The notes under the pieces: generated by a model | Told to the model about the DNA's origin: nothing | Databases searched by the model: none | The model's input: the letters and a program-made list of their open reading frames with translations, nothing else | In this document: positions 25,434 to 34,878 of the stretch, in pieces | How positions within the stretch are numbered: position 1 is the stretch's first letter | Layout of the letters: each line of letters starts with the position of its first letter | Assembly: GCF_002843175.1 (NCBI RefSeq) | Contig: NZ_PJEO01000028.1 | Location: 1-64,000, forward strand | DNA: 64,000 nucleotides | Direction: 5' to 3' | Source of the DNA: Confluentibacter flavum | Lineage (GTDB): Bacteria > Bacteroidota > Bacteroidia > Flavobacteriales > Flavobacteriaceae | Position numbers and translations under genes: made by a program

Positions 25434-25901
25434 ATGGAAGCACACTATTATAATGTAGACATAAATTGGGAACACACTCGTAAAGGCATGTTATGTTCCC
25501 CTGAATTAAATAAGAAAAATGGCGTTTGTATTGAAGTAGCTACACCACCAGAATTTGCAAAAGGCATATCAGGTATATGGACACCAGAACATTTGTTTGT
25601 GGCGGCTGTTAGCGGTTGTTTAATGACTACGTTTTTAGCCATAGCCGAAAATTCCACACTTGAATTTACAAGTTTTTGTTGTCAGGCAAAAGGAACACTG
25701 GAAATGATAGAAGGTCAGTTAATGATAAGCGAAATCCTGCTTAAACCAACTGTTGTGATCCATAATGAGGCTTATAGAGATAAGGCAATACGTGTCATAA
25801 AAAAAGCTGAAAATGCTTGTTTGATAGCACATTCCATTAAGTCAAAAATCACTTTGGATATTTGCATTCAAGTGAAACCCATATTAATAGCAAGCAAATA
25901 A
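25434..25901 (+). CDS. OsmC-family protein
   Basis: About 155 residues from the ATG at 25434 (MEAHYYNVDINWEHTRKG); an upstream TTG in frame is less likely. It has the OsmC/YhfA signature FVAAVSGCLMTTFLAIAENS near 60-79 with the first Cys, and a second Cys in AENACLIAHSIKS near 134. OsmC proteins detoxify organic hydroperoxides through a Cys pair. The paired Cys pattern and the stress-type neighbours fit. It lies 57 bp after the dehydrogenase. Confidence 0.82.
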   Translation: MEAHYYNVDINWEHTRKGMLCSPELNKKNGVCIEVATPPEFAKGISGIWTPEHLFVAAVSGCLMTTFLAIAENSTLEFTSFCCQAKGTLEMIEGQLMISEILLKPTVVIHNEAYRDKAIRVIKKAENACLIAHSIKSKITLDICIQVKPILIASK

Positions 25902-25972
25902 AAAAAGAAAGCATTAGCTAGGATATCATGTCACAGTAAAGTTAAAACTATTAAAATTAAACCCATTTTATC

Positions 25973-27172
25973 ATGAACAATAAAGAACCTTTAAATTCAA
26001 AACCGATATATAATGACCCTGTACCGATATTTACGGATATTAAAGAGATGAAAAAGTATTTCAATACTGCTTTACAATTTGATAAAGAACGACAGTCGGT
26101 TATACTTAAGAGTATTGGCGATGCGGTAATTGCAACAGATTTGGATGCAAACGTTATACTGATGAATGCGATAGCTGAAAATCTTACTGGATGGAAATTA
26201 GAAGAAGCAGAAAACAAACCAATAAAAGAGGTTTTTCGTATCATTAATAAACTAACACGGGAAGAAACTGAAAGCCCTGTTGAATCAGTCCTTAAAACAG
26301 GAAAAAAATTATTATTGGCTCCAGACACTGTATTGATTTCCCGCGATGAAAAAAATGAATATTCCATTAGCGATAGTTGTGCGCCTATTCTGGATACAAA
26401 AGGAAATATTATGGGCGTTGTACTTGTTTTTAGGGATGTTTCAAAGCAAAGGGAAGAGGAAGCCCTAAAAGAAAAAATTACAGCAGATTTGGTTCAGAGA
26501 AATAAAGATCATGAACACTTTGACAATATTATTTCCCATGATTTGAGAGGGCCTGTTTCAAATATTCTTAGTCTGACATCATTAGTAAATGATAAAGACT
26601 TAGAAGAGGGAGAAAGGAAGTTTATTATGAATGCACTCACCACGTCTGCGGAAAGATTGGATGAGGTCATTGTTGATTTGAATCTTATTTTAAGTCTTGG
26701 AAAACAATTGAACGAAAAAAAGGAACTGGTTCATTTTTCAAAACTTGTTAGTGATATTCAAGTAAGCATCAGGAACATTCTGGAAAAAGAACAAGCCAAT
26801 TTTAAAATAGATTTTAGTCGAGTGGATGAGATGTTCACGATTAAAGGTTACATGTATAGCATTTTTTATAACCTCATTTCAAATAGTATCAAATATAGGA
26901 GACCTCATGTGCCATTAGAGATTACAGTTGAAAGCGACTTAGTTGATGAAAAAATCAGTCTCACATTTAAGGATAACGGTCTAGGCGTTGATCTAGAAAA
27001 AAGTGGGAACGATTTATTCGGATTATACAAACGCTTCCATACTGACAAAGCTGAAGGAAAAGGCATGGGACTCTATATGGTAAAAATGCAAGTAGAAAAA
27101 TTAGGTGGTAAAATAAGTGTGAAGAGCACAGTTAACCAAGGAACGGAATTTACAATTCTGCTGCTGCCATAA
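25973..27172 (+). CDS. PAS-domain sensor histidine kinase
   Basis: A 399-residue soluble kinase with no transmembrane span. An N-terminal PAS domain (about 40-160: ILKSIGDAVIATDLDANVILMN, then GVVLVFRDVSKQREEE) is followed by an H-box (FDNIISHDLRGPVSNILSL near 182) and an ATPase domain with N-box NLISNSIKYR, G1 KDNGLGVDL and G2 GKGMGLYMVK. No response-regulator gene is adjacent, so the partner is elsewhere. It lies 71 bp after the OsmC gene and may belong to the same unit. Confidence 0.88.
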   Translation: MNNKEPLNSKPIYNDPVPIFTDIKEMKKYFNTALQFDKERQSVILKSIGDAVIATDLDANVILMNAIAENLTGWKLEEAENKPIKEVFRIINKLTREETESPVESVLKTGKKLLLAPDTVLISRDEKNEYSISDSCAPILDTKGNIMGVVLVFRDVSKQREEEALKEKITADLVQRNKDHEHFDNIISHDLRGPVSNILSLTSLVNDKDLEEGERKFIMNALTTSAERLDEVIVDLNLILSLGKQLNEKKELVHFSKLVSDIQVSIRNILEKEQANFKIDFSRVDEMFTIKGYMYSIFYNLISNSIKYRRPHVPLEITVESDLVDEKISLTFKDNGLGVDLEKSGNDLFGLYKRFHTDKAEGKGMGLYMVKMQVEKLGGKISVKSTVNQGTEFTILLLP

Positions 27173-27510
27173 AATTCAAACTATTATGCTTGGAGAGATA
27201 TCATTGGTATCGCTGTATTCATTAACCCAATTTATGTTTGTTTTTTTATGAATCTACTTTGATGATTTCCCTGAAAATCTATTCTGCTTTAAAATTTTAA
27301 TCTATTTCTATTGTATGTCATTCAGTTTTTTTTAACTATGGGATGTAATTATTTGCAACCTATGGAGGCAAGACTATTTAAGATATATTCAAACAATTCG
27401 CCCTTCTAAAATTCACCCTCATTTTCACAACATTTTGAGATATGATAAAAATCATAGTTTGACATCTACTTTGTGGTGAAATTTGTCCCATAATTAAAAA
27501 CAATATTGAT
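27173..27510. other. Intergenic region upstream of the YceI/porin unit
   Basis: About 340 bp, AT-rich, with no ORF. Only its last 70 bp hold a recognisable regulatory signal (the FNR-like palindrome and promoter listed separately). Confidence 0.5.
27442..27474 (+). promoter_or_regulatory. FNR/CRP-like palindrome and promoter of the YceI/porin unit
   Basis: ATGATAAAAATCAT (27442-27455) contains TGAT-N4-ATCA, the core of the FNR consensus. A TACTTTG -7-like word follows at 27468-27474, 37 bp before the YceI start codon. The palindrome would sit slightly closer to the start than the classical -41.5. Confidence 0.45.
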
Positions 27511-28095
27511 ATGAATACCTATAAAAAAATAAGTACAAGAGTTTTAAGTTTAATGGTTCTTTTTATTATGACAGCAAATTTAACTCAAGCACAAGAGTTT
27601 AATTTGGCAAATGGAGAATCAACTTTAACCATCTTAGGAACTTCTAGTTTGCACGATTGGCATATTGATGCTGAAAATCAAAGTGGAAAAATAAGTTTCA
27701 AAAATTTGGAAGCTGGTCAAATAGAAAAAGTAACTATTGACATAGTTGCCGAAAGTTTAAAAAGTGGGAAATCATCCATGGACAAAAACACTTATAAAGC
27801 TTTAAAAACCAACAACCATAAAAACATTTCATTCCAATTGGCTGAGGTTAAAAATGTAGTTAGTAAAGGAAATGGAGCATTCTCTGTAACAGCAACGGGT
27901 TATTTAACCATTGCAGGAACCAAGAAACTAATTCCATTGGATTTTACCATTAACACAACAAAAGCCAGTGTAAAACTAATCGGTGAGAAAAAAATTAAAA
28001 TGACCGATTTTAATGTAGATCCACCAAAAGCCATGTTCGGTACCATAACTACGGGCAATGATATCACTATTAAATTTTCAACCATATTTAAATAA
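27511..28095 (+). CDS. Secreted YceI-family protein
   Basis: A 194-residue exported protein with a signal peptide ending at TQAQE (about 28). The rest is a YceI lipocalin-like barrel: LTILGTSSLHDWHIDAE, then SGKSSMDKNTYKALKTNNHKNISF and a closing DFNVDPPKAMFGTITTGNDI. YceI proteins bind polyisoprenoid-type lipids in the periplasm. It is co-directional with an outer-membrane porin 38 bp downstream and a second YceI-like gene after that. Confidence 0.85.
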   Translation: MNTYKKISTRVLSLMVLFIMTANLTQAQEFNLANGESTLTILGTSSLHDWHIDAENQSGKISFKNLEAGQIEKVTIDIVAESLKSGKSSMDKNTYKALKTNNHKNISFQLAEVKNVVSKGNGAFSVTATGYLTIAGTKKLIPLDFTINTTKASVKLIGEKKIKMTDFNVDPPKAMFGTITTGNDITIKFSTIFK

Positions 28096-28133
28096 ATCAA
28101 ATTAATCAATAACAACCTTAAAAAACAGAAATT

Positions 28134-29408
28134 ATGAAATCAATTTTTAAACAAGCAATATTACTAGGAATCGTATTAACTGGATTCAGTTTTTATGGAC
28201 AGAATAGAGATTTGGACAATTACAGGCTACCAGACCAAAGAGGCGTTAATGTATTTGAAGCTCCAAAGGACACCATTTCTACTTTCGATGATATACAAGT
28301 AAGAATAGGAGGGTCATCCACACTCCAATACCAAGCTTTAGATCATGAAAATGCAGGCGCGGTAGGTTTAGAACTTAAAGAAATTGGTGCCAACTTTAAT
28401 TTAGCAACGGCTAACTTAGATTTAGATGTCGTTCTTTTTGATGGCGTTAGAATGCACTTACGTACTTATTTATCTTCTCGTCACCACCCAGAACCTTATG
28501 TAAAAGGTGGTTACTTTCAAATTGATAAGTTAGATTTTATAAGTGAGGGATTCATGGAAGATTTCATGAAATATACTACTATCAAAATTGGGCATATGGA
28601 AAACAACTACGGTGATGCCCATTTTAGAAGAAGCGATAATGCACAAGCCATTTACAACCCATTTGTTGGAAATTTAATTATGGACGCTTTTACTACAGAA
28701 GTTGGTGCAGAACTTTACTATAGAAGAAATGGTTTTATAGTTATGTTAGGCCTTGCGAATGGTAAATTAAACCAATCAATTAACAAATCAGCTGCTGGAA
28801 ATACTGGTGGTGCATCGTTCCTGGCCAAGTTAGGTTATGATAAACAGATTACTGATGATTTTAGATTCAGATTAACAGGATCTCTTTACAATACTGGTTA
28901 TGTGCCTAATTCATATTTGTATAATGCAGATAGAGCAGGATCTCGTTACTATGGTGTTATGATACCAGCAACTGCAACAGGTGATGACTTTAGATCTGGT
29001 AGATACAACCCTAACTTAAGAAACGAAATATCTGCTATTATGATTAACCCATTCATTAAATACAAAGGGTTAGAGTTTTTTGGAACTATTGAAACAGCAA
29101 AAGGTAAAGCTTCAACAGAAGTTAGTGATAGAACAGCGAAGCAGTTTGCTAGCGAATTGATCTATAGATTTGGAAAAACTGAGAACTTTTTTATCGGTGG
29201 TCGTTATAATGTAGTTGATTCAGAAGAAGCAAGTGGTGCTGATGTAGAAATCAAAAGAACCCAATTAGGCGCTGGCTGGTTTATGACAAAAAATATTTTG
29301 ATGAAACTGGAATATGTAAAACAAACTTATGATGGCTTTGCACCATCAAGTCAATTTGATGGCGGTCAGTTTGATGGGCTAATGGCTGAAGCGGTTATTA
29401 GTTTCTAA
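28134..29408 (+). CDS. Outer-membrane porin-like beta-barrel protein
   Basis: A 424-residue protein with a signal peptide (cleavage after YGQ near residue 23) and alternating amphipathic strands rich in Tyr, Phe and Gly, ending in VISF with a terminal Phe, as in outer-membrane barrels. YTTIKIGHMENNYGDAHFRRSD near 150 is the most distinctive internal stretch. Function is unassigned: specific porin or alginate/phosphate-type channel. It is sandwiched between two YceI-like genes. Confidence 0.7.
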   Translation: MKSIFKQAILLGIVLTGFSFYGQNRDLDNYRLPDQRGVNVFEAPKDTISTFDDIQVRIGGSSTLQYQALDHENAGAVGLELKEIGANFNLATANLDLDVVLFDGVRMHLRTYLSSRHHPEPYVKGGYFQIDKLDFISEGFMEDFMKYTTIKIGHMENNYGDAHFRRSDNAQAIYNPFVGNLIMDAFTTEVGAELYYRRNGFIVMLGLANGKLNQSINKSAAGNTGGASFLAKLGYDKQITDDFRFRLTGSLYNTGYVPNSYLYNADRAGSRYYGVMIPATATGDDFRSGRYNPNLRNEISAIMINPFIKYKGLEFFGTIETAKGKASTEVSDRTAKQFASELIYRFGKTENFFIGGRYNVVDSEEASGADVEIKRTQLGAGWFMTKNILMKLEYVKQTYDGFAPSSQFDGGQFDGLMAEAVISF

Positions 29409-29529
29409 ATAATTTAGTATGATGAAGTAAGTCTGAAAATATAAATGGGCATTAATAATAAAAACTCATCCACTTTTAGACTTACTTTCATTAATTTTAG
29501 AAATGCATTGGTTATATAAATTTAAGAAC

Positions 29530-30108
29530 ATGAAAAGGATACTGATTTTTATTACTGTTTTAACAGCGTTAGCTTTCACAGATTCTTTTGTAGGAAGCAC
29601 TTCGGTGATTATTGCACCTAATAGTAAATTGCTTATTAATGTAAAAACCAATGTTAATAGTTTTAAATGCCATTATGATGTCTTAAAATTAAATAAGCCA
29701 ATCTCTGTTTCTTTTAAAAATCATGGCGATAAAATTAGCTTTAAAAAAACAACTTTAGTTCTAGAAAACGTAAATTTTGATTGTGGTGGTCCTGGTATAA
29801 ATAATGATTTTAAAGAATTATTAAAAACAAAAACCTACCCAAAAATATTCATTAATTTAAGAGAAATAAATAAAGACCAAAACAATGAAAATAGTATTCA
29901 TGCCTTGGTTGATTTAGAGATTGCCGGAGTAACAAAATCATATACAATACCCATAGAATTAAAAGAAGAAGGAACATTGTTTATTAAAGGTGTTTTACCC
30001 TTAAATATTCGTGATTTTAATTTAGATCCTCCCAAAAAGGCATTAGGACTTATTGTGGTTAAAGATGTAATAGAAATTAATTTTGAATTAGCCGTTAAAA
30101 AATATTAG
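29530..30108 (+). CDS. Second YceI-like exported protein
   Basis: An approximately 192-residue protein. The open frame begins at 29503, but the ATG at 29530 (MKRILIFITVLTALAFTDS) starts a clean signal peptide. The mature part is a YceI-like barrel: NVKTNVNSFKCHYDVL early, a middle FKELLKTKTYPKIFINL and a closing DFNLDPPKKALGLIVVKDVI. Pairwise similarity to the protein at 27511 is low outside the DPPK loop, so it is a paralogue, not a recent duplicate. A strong terminator follows. Confidence 0.8.
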   Translation: MKRILIFITVLTALAFTDSFVGSTSVIIAPNSKLLINVKTNVNSFKCHYDVLKLNKPISVSFKNHGDKISFKKTTLVLENVNFDCGGPGINNDFKELLKTKTYPKIFINLREINKDQNNENSIHALVDLEIAGVTKSYTIPIELKEEGTLFIKGVLPLNIRDFNLDPPKKALGLIVVKDVIEINFELAVKKY

Positions 30109-30126
30109 ATAGTAGTTTAATTTATA

Positions 30127-30168
30127 TGAAAAGCCTAAACAATTTAATTGTTTAGGCTTTTCATTTTT
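30127..30168. terminator. Strong bidirectional terminator
   Basis: A perfect 17-bp stem (30127-30143 with 30147-30163) around a 3-nt loop, with A/T runs on both sides. It ends the YceI/porin unit and also the minus-strand gene at 30186-30362. Confidence 0.9.
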
Positions 30169-30185
30169 TAATGATAAATGATATT

Positions 30186-30362
30186 CTATTCCATAGTTTG
30201 TAAACCATAATATATAGTGACTGCTGTTAAAATTATTAATATGACGACAATAATATAAAAGCCTGTTTTTGTGGTGCTATCTTTTTTAAAAATGTAATTT
30301 TTTTTCTTGTCGTTTTTTTCTTTTACCAATTCGAAATCTTTTTCTTCTTCTGCAATTTTCAT
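30186..30362 (-). CDS. Predicted 58-residue single-span membrane protein
   Basis: A small frame starting at the ATG complementary to 30360-30362. The first half is charged and Lys/Glu-rich (MKIAEEEKDFELVKEKNDKK), followed by one membrane span (FYIIVVILIILTAVTIYYGL) and a short tail. The span is near residues 34-54. It ends 23 bp before the bidirectional terminator. I do not recognise a family, but topology and placement support a real gene. Its direction matches the downstream envelope-stress genes. Confidence 0.6.
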   Translation of the reverse strand: MKIAEEEKDFELVKEKNDKKKNYIFKKDSTTKTGFYIIVVILIILTAVTIYYGLQTME

Positions 30363-30472
30363 ATGTAGATAATTATTTGTTTTTTAAGGTCATATGTAAT
30401 TCGCATATCTTCATTGGTAATTGTGACCAATTTTCGGTCATGCTCATTTCATAATTATTAATTTATTTCATT

Positions 30473-30943
30473 TCAAGAATTAATTTTATTATCCATGCTA
30501 TCATCTCCTGTAGTATCTAAGTGTTCTCCATTTTTAAGGGCTTCTGGCGATTTGTCAAAATTGCTACCATCCTTCTTGTAAAATTTAAAAAAATCAAATC
30601 GATCGTTAATAATGATGGCTTTTTTGCCATTTATAGCAATGGGGTGCTGTAACAAAGAAGGATTTTTATTAACTATTTTAAGCAAATCATCTGTGTTGTA
30701 GTTCGATAAATTATCTATTCCGAGATTATCCAGAAGTTCAGGAGAGAATAATTCTGATATAGGTTTATTAACCATATCTGCAATTTCCAACCAAATAGTA
30801 TCTGATATTTTTTCCTTTTCAATATTAATTGTACGCAAAGCTTTATTACTGCTCTCGGCATAGGGCAATACTTTTTTTCCCAAATCAGATTGGTCTGAAT
30901 AAATGTAAATCAACTCCTTGTCGTTCGTGGCTAATACTCCCAT
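30473..30943 (-). CDS. ArsC/Spx-like thioredoxin-fold protein lacking the catalytic cysteine
   Basis: A 156-residue protein with the ArsC/Spx fold: IYIYSDQSDLGKKVLPYAESS at the N-terminus, a central helical part (NKPISELFSPELLDNLG), then HPIAINGKKAIIIND near 107-121 as the conserved beta-strand block. The usual Cys-containing loop (CxxC or CX5R-type) is replaced by SDQSDLGK, and I see no cysteine in the whole protein. It therefore cannot act as a thiol reductase. A binding or regulatory role like Spx is possible. Confidence 0.7.
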   Translation of the reverse strand: MGVLATNDKELIYIYSDQSDLGKKVLPYAESSNKALRTINIEKEKISDTIWLEIADMVNKPISELFSPELLDNLGIDNLSNYNTDDLLKIVNKNPSLLQHPIAINGKKAIIINDRFDFFKFYKKDGSNFDKSPEALKNGEHLDTTGDDSMDNKINS

Positions 30944-31089
30944 TTTTTAAAATTAAATAAATATAAATTACCAACAATCTAAAGGTTTTTGTGTTATATA
31001 ATTTTTAGTTTGTGTTATAGGATTTTAGTTTTCATTAAAAAGAAAAGCCTGAATATTATTCAGCTTTATCAATGGATAAGTTTATAAGG

Positions 31090-31872
31090 TTACTTCTTTC
31101 TAATGCTACCGGAAACATGATCACTTTTTTCTACTTTTTCAGGATTTCCATAATAATTAATACCACCACCGCTACTGGCCTTTGCAATAAGTTCTTTTGA
31201 GGTGTTTATTGTAATATTTGAACCAGAGCTGGCATTTGCTCGACTGGATTCAGCAATTAAATCGCCCGCTTTTATATTGCTACCACTGGAAGCTTCGGCT
31301 GTAAGTTTTATGGTTTCCCCAGTAAGTTTAATATTGCTGCCACTTGAAGAATGACATTCTAAAACCTTAGTGTTTAATTGTAATGTCATATTGCTTCCAC
31401 TTGAAGTGTTGCATTTTAAAGTTGATGTATCCACATCTAAAGTCATATTGCTACCACTGCTGCTTTCCAATTTTAAATTTTCGGCAGTAACAGTATTTTT
31501 GGAATACACATTGCTTCCACTGGTTGAGGTAATGCTCGATACATTTTTAAAGCTTACCATGATTTTTTTTGAAGTTGCGTTTCCAATGTTCCTTTTAGTG
31601 TGGATTTTTAAAACATTATCTACCACTTCTGTAATAATAAGTTCATGTAAATTCTCGTCCGCTTCAACAACAATGGATTCGGTATCACTTTGTGTTACAT
31701 ACACATCAAGACCTTCGGTCGCCTTAATGGCATTAAATGAACCGTTAATGGTTCGGGACTCTTCTACTACATTTCCATTACCTACAACTCCTCCAAAGTT
31801 GATATCAAAGTTGCAGGAGAAAAACAACAGACTTAAAAGTGTTGTTACAATAATTTTTGTGAGTGTTGTCAT
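31090..31872 (-). CDS. Head-GIN-domain lipoprotein (DUF2807)
   Basis: A 260-residue lipoprotein: signal peptide with lipobox LLFFSC (Cys20), then a beta-helical DUF2807 region. Repeated SSGSN words (SSGSNMTLD, SSGSNMTLQ, SSGSNIKLT and others) mark the coils of a right-handed parallel beta-helix from about 125 to 240. Head-GIN proteins are common beside PspC genes in Bacteroidetes. It lies just downstream of the PspC gene and is probably co-transcribed. Confidence 0.85.
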   Translation of the reverse strand: MTTLTKIIVTTLLSLLFFSCNFDINFGGVVGNGNVVEESRTINGSFNAIKATEGLDVYVTQSDTESIVVEADENLHELIITEVVDNVLKIHTKRNIGNATSKKIMVSFKNVSSITSTSGSNVYSKNTVTAENLKLESSSGSNMTLDVDTSTLKCNTSSGSNMTLQLNTKVLECHSSSGSNIKLTGETIKLTAEASSGSNIKAGDLIAESSRANASSGSNITINTSKELIAKASSGGGINYYGNPEKVEKSDHVSGSIRKK

Positions 31873-31986
31873 AACTATTTGTTTTATTTGATTGATTTTA
31901 ATTTATAGTTCAAATATCTAATTACTGGTTATTGATTTATAAATTAAATATCTGATTTGTTGATTTTTGGTGATGAATTGTAATTA

Positions 31987-33756
31987 CTATTCTGATTTCA
32001 CACTAACTCCATCCGAATTAATGTTTACTTTAACTGCTTCAGACTCTGCTTTAACCCCGCTAGAATCAATTTTTATAATATTTCCATCGCTATTAATTTC
32101 AACACCATGCTCATCAATTTTTATATTAGGGGTGTCAACTTGTATTTCAAATTCTTCCCCCGTACAGTCATCACATACAACACCATCTTCAGTTATTTTT
32201 ACATAATGATTGGTGTATTTCGATGATATGATGTTGTCGTTATTCGAATAATGATTTAAAAAATCCTTGGTGTTTTTATCAAAATACGCTACGGAATTGA
32301 GAGGTAAATAAAGGGTAATTACAACTTCTTGATCACTCATTTTATTATCGGGACCGGTTGAAAGGAAAGAATCTAATACCAATTGATTGTTGGTAAATGT
32401 GTAATTGTAGTTTATGTTTTTAGCACGTGTAATGGCTTTTTCATAATTTCTGCCATCAGCACTTTTTTCAATCCCAATAGTAGCAATGGTATCTGTTGTG
32501 TATTTTACTAAAATGGTGATATCTTGCCTGTAAATAGTTTTGTCTCCGTTCTGGTTATTGGCAATTTTAAAGCCATTGGTTCTATATGAATTTCTATATA
32601 AATCATTTTCTGCCATTTTAATCTTTAAAGTGTCCATGGTTTTTATTTGAAGGTATTGTTTTTCAACGGTACGTTCGTTAAAAGCATGTTCACTTGCTTC
32701 TCTAATGCCAATGACTACCAATGCAATAATGGAGAATAGCCATAACCCTAATAAGGTGAATTTAGCTATGTTACCAATGGATTTTAAGTTGTTGATTAAG
32801 ATTTTCAATCCTAAATAAAATAGGAAGAAAAATGGAATGCCAACTGTAAAAAACACAAATAAAGAGATTAACCATATAGGTGTATTTCCAGAATTAGCGA
32901 TATCTATAAAATCGATGCCTGGTATGTGTACAATATCTGCAACCCCTAAAGAGAATAATGCTATGATTAAGCCAACTAGCGCAGAAGCACCAATGATTAT
33001 AAAAAGAACACCAATAAATTTCGCTATCACTTTAAAGAAAAACATAATGATGTCTGCAAGCGTATCAAAAAAGTTTTTAGAACTCGATTTTATGGAGCTA
33101 CTTCCTTTTTTTGCTGCACCAGAAACCGATTTAGAAACATTTTTGGCTGCTTCAGAAACATTGTCTGCGACATTGTCAAAACCATCCTTAATTTTTTTTT
33201 CAATGTTGCTAATGTTAACAGGCTCGCCTGTCATCATTATTTTTTCGGCAGTCGTGATGGCAGCTGGAACTAAAATCCAAAATAGGATATAAATAATTAT
33301 AAAGGTACCTCCAGATGCTATAGTTAGAATAATCCATAACAAACGCATCCAAACGGCGTCAATACCCAAATAATGGCCTAATCCAGACGAAACACCACTT
33401 ATATATGAGTTATCAGTATCTCTAAATAATTTTTTACTTGGTGCTGATTTTTTAAATGAAGTCGATTTAGGGTCGTCTTCAAAAATATCGTCATCCACAA
33501 GGTAGTCTTCGGGTTGTCCCATAATGGCAATAACCTCGTCAACTTCTTTAATGCCTATCACTTGTTTATCGTGTATAACACGTTCGCTAAAAAGTTCGGC
33601 AATACGAGCTTCAATATCTGAAATGATTTCAGATCGCCCTTGAGAATCTGTAAATGAACGTTTTATAGACTCCAGATAGCGTTGTAATTTTAGGTATGCA
33701 TCTTCATCAATGTGGAAGAATATACCAGCTAAATTTATGTTGACAGTTTTATTCAT
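31987..33756 (-). CDS. PspC-domain membrane protein
   Basis: A 589-residue protein. An N-terminal stretch ends in a negatively charged linker, then comes a PspC domain (NSYISGVSSGLGHYLGIDAVWMRLLW near 113-139 with a following membrane span). Several hydrophobic helices follow (about 230-350), then a large extracytoplasmic C-terminal part ending in Asp/Ser-rich repeats (DEHGVEINSDGNIIKIDSSG). Its start codon overlaps the PadR gene stop by 4 bp, so the two are translationally coupled; the regulator presumably controls this unit. Confidence 0.85.
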   Translation of the reverse strand: MNKTVNINLAGIFFHIDEDAYLKLQRYLESIKRSFTDSQGRSEIISDIEARIAELFSERVIHDKQVIGIKEVDEVIAIMGQPEDYLVDDDIFEDDPKSTSFKKSAPSKKLFRDTDNSYISGVSSGLGHYLGIDAVWMRLLWIILTIASGGTFIIIYILFWILVPAAITTAEKIMMTGEPVNISNIEKKIKDGFDNVADNVSEAAKNVSKSVSGAAKKGSSSIKSSSKNFFDTLADIIMFFFKVIAKFIGVLFIIIGASALVGLIIALFSLGVADIVHIPGIDFIDIANSGNTPIWLISLFVFFTVGIPFFFLFYLGLKILINNLKSIGNIAKFTLLGLWLFSIIALVVIGIREASEHAFNERTVEKQYLQIKTMDTLKIKMAENDLYRNSYRTNGFKIANNQNGDKTIYRQDITILVKYTTDTIATIGIEKSADGRNYEKAITRAKNINYNYTFTNNQLVLDSFLSTGPDNKMSDQEVVITLYLPLNSVAYFDKNTKDFLNHYSNNDNIISSKYTNHYVKITEDGVVCDDCTGEEFEIQVDTPNIKIDEHGVEINSDGNIIKIDSSGVKAESEAVKVNINSDGVSVKSE

Positions 33757-34094
33757 TTTTTTGTTGTTTTTTGGCTTGTTACTAAGTTTACCGCATTTTG
33801 CAGTTCACTCCAGGTTGTGTTTAATTCTTTTAAAAATAGTTTGCCGGTTTCTGTTAAACCGTAGTATTTTCTTGGTGGACCCGACAAAGATTCTTCCCAT
33901 CGGTAATTTAATAGTCCAGCGTTTTTCAATCTTGTTAGTAGTGGGTAAATCGTGCCTTCTACAACAAGCAACTTGGCGTCTTTAAGTGTGTCCAGAATTT
34001 CGGCAACATACGCGTCTTCATCTTTTAAGACCGATAGTATGCAGTATTCTAAAACACCTTTACGCATTTGTGCTTTTGTGTTTTCTATTTTCAT
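33753..34094 (-). CDS. PadR-family transcriptional regulator
   Basis: A 113-residue winged-helix regulator: MRKGVLEYCILSVLKDEDAYVAEIL near the N-terminus, LVVEGTIYPLLTRLKNAGLLNYRWEES as the recognition helix and wing, then RKYYGLTETGKLFLKEL. PadR proteins usually repress a neighbouring operon. It heads the PspC/head-GIN unit. The upstream 34095-34262 gap would hold the operator, but no clear palindrome stands out there. Confidence 0.9.
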   Translation of the reverse strand: MKIENTKAQMRKGVLEYCILSVLKDEDAYVAEILDTLKDAKLLVVEGTIYPLLTRLKNAGLLNYRWEESLSGPPRKYYGLTETGKLFLKELNTTWSELQNAVNLVTSQKTTKK

Positions 34095-34262
34095 AAGTCC
34101 TTACTATTTTTTGTTAATGGTCTTATGCAGTTCGCATAAAATGCATTAAGATTGATTGATGATTTTGGAAATGCTCGTGTCATAGTCCTTCGTTTAATTT
34201 GGTGAAACTGTTCATTTTTTGATTGATGATTGATGATGATACTGAAACAAGTTCAGCATAGG

Positions 34263-34709
34263 TTATTTGATGAAATTTATGCTTAATGGATATTGATAAA
34301 GTTCGCCATCCCTTGCTTTTAAACTGGCTTTTATGATTAATACTAGTTCTATAATGAAACCTACAACGGCTATAACGCCTATGCCGCCACCTATATATAA
34401 TAATGGCGAGGGTTTGCCTAAACTAATATGGAAATCATTAAAACCATTGAAATCTATAAAGTCCAAGCCATGAAATAGTTTGAAAATAAAAAATGGTATG
34501 GAAATGGTTCCTAAAATAATAGTGTAAAGCAAAATACTCAATTGGAAATTAATGGCTTGTTTTCCGTGGTTATCTATAAACTCCGATTTTTCCTTGTTGG
34601 CTATCCAAAGAATAATGGGGCATATAAAATTCCCTAACGGAATTACAAACCTACTAAACGTAGATAAGTGTATAAACGTGGCGATGTTTTTTTGGTGCGT
34701 GTCTAACAT
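34263..34709 (-). CDS. DUF4870-domain membrane protein
   Basis: A 148-residue protein with about three membrane spans. Its first half carries the DUF4870 pattern ATFIHLSTFSRFVIPLGNFICPIILWIANKEKS and then FIDNHGKQAINFQLSILLY. Its function is unknown. It sits upstream of the PadR/PspC genes in the same direction and could belong to the unit. Confidence 0.8.
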   Translation of the reverse strand: MLDTHQKNIATFIHLSTFSRFVIPLGNFICPIILWIANKEKSEFIDNHGKQAINFQLSILLYTIILGTISIPFFIFKLFHGLDFIDFNGFNDFHISLGKPSPLLYIGGGIGVIAVVGFIIELVLIIKASLKARDGELYQYPLSINFIK

Positions 34710-34878
34710 GATTTTTTTTGATTGATGTTGTGATTTTTTAAAACATATAATAATATCCTATGCAAATATATGTCTTTAGAAAGGTATTATGTTACGCATA
34801 GTAGTATAATTTAACATAACATTAACATTTATAGATAGGTAATATTTTTATAACTTAGTAAAAATTAAATATTTCTAA

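Noticed and set aside
34095-34262. PadR operator palindrome
   Set aside because: No convincing inverted repeat was found in this gap.
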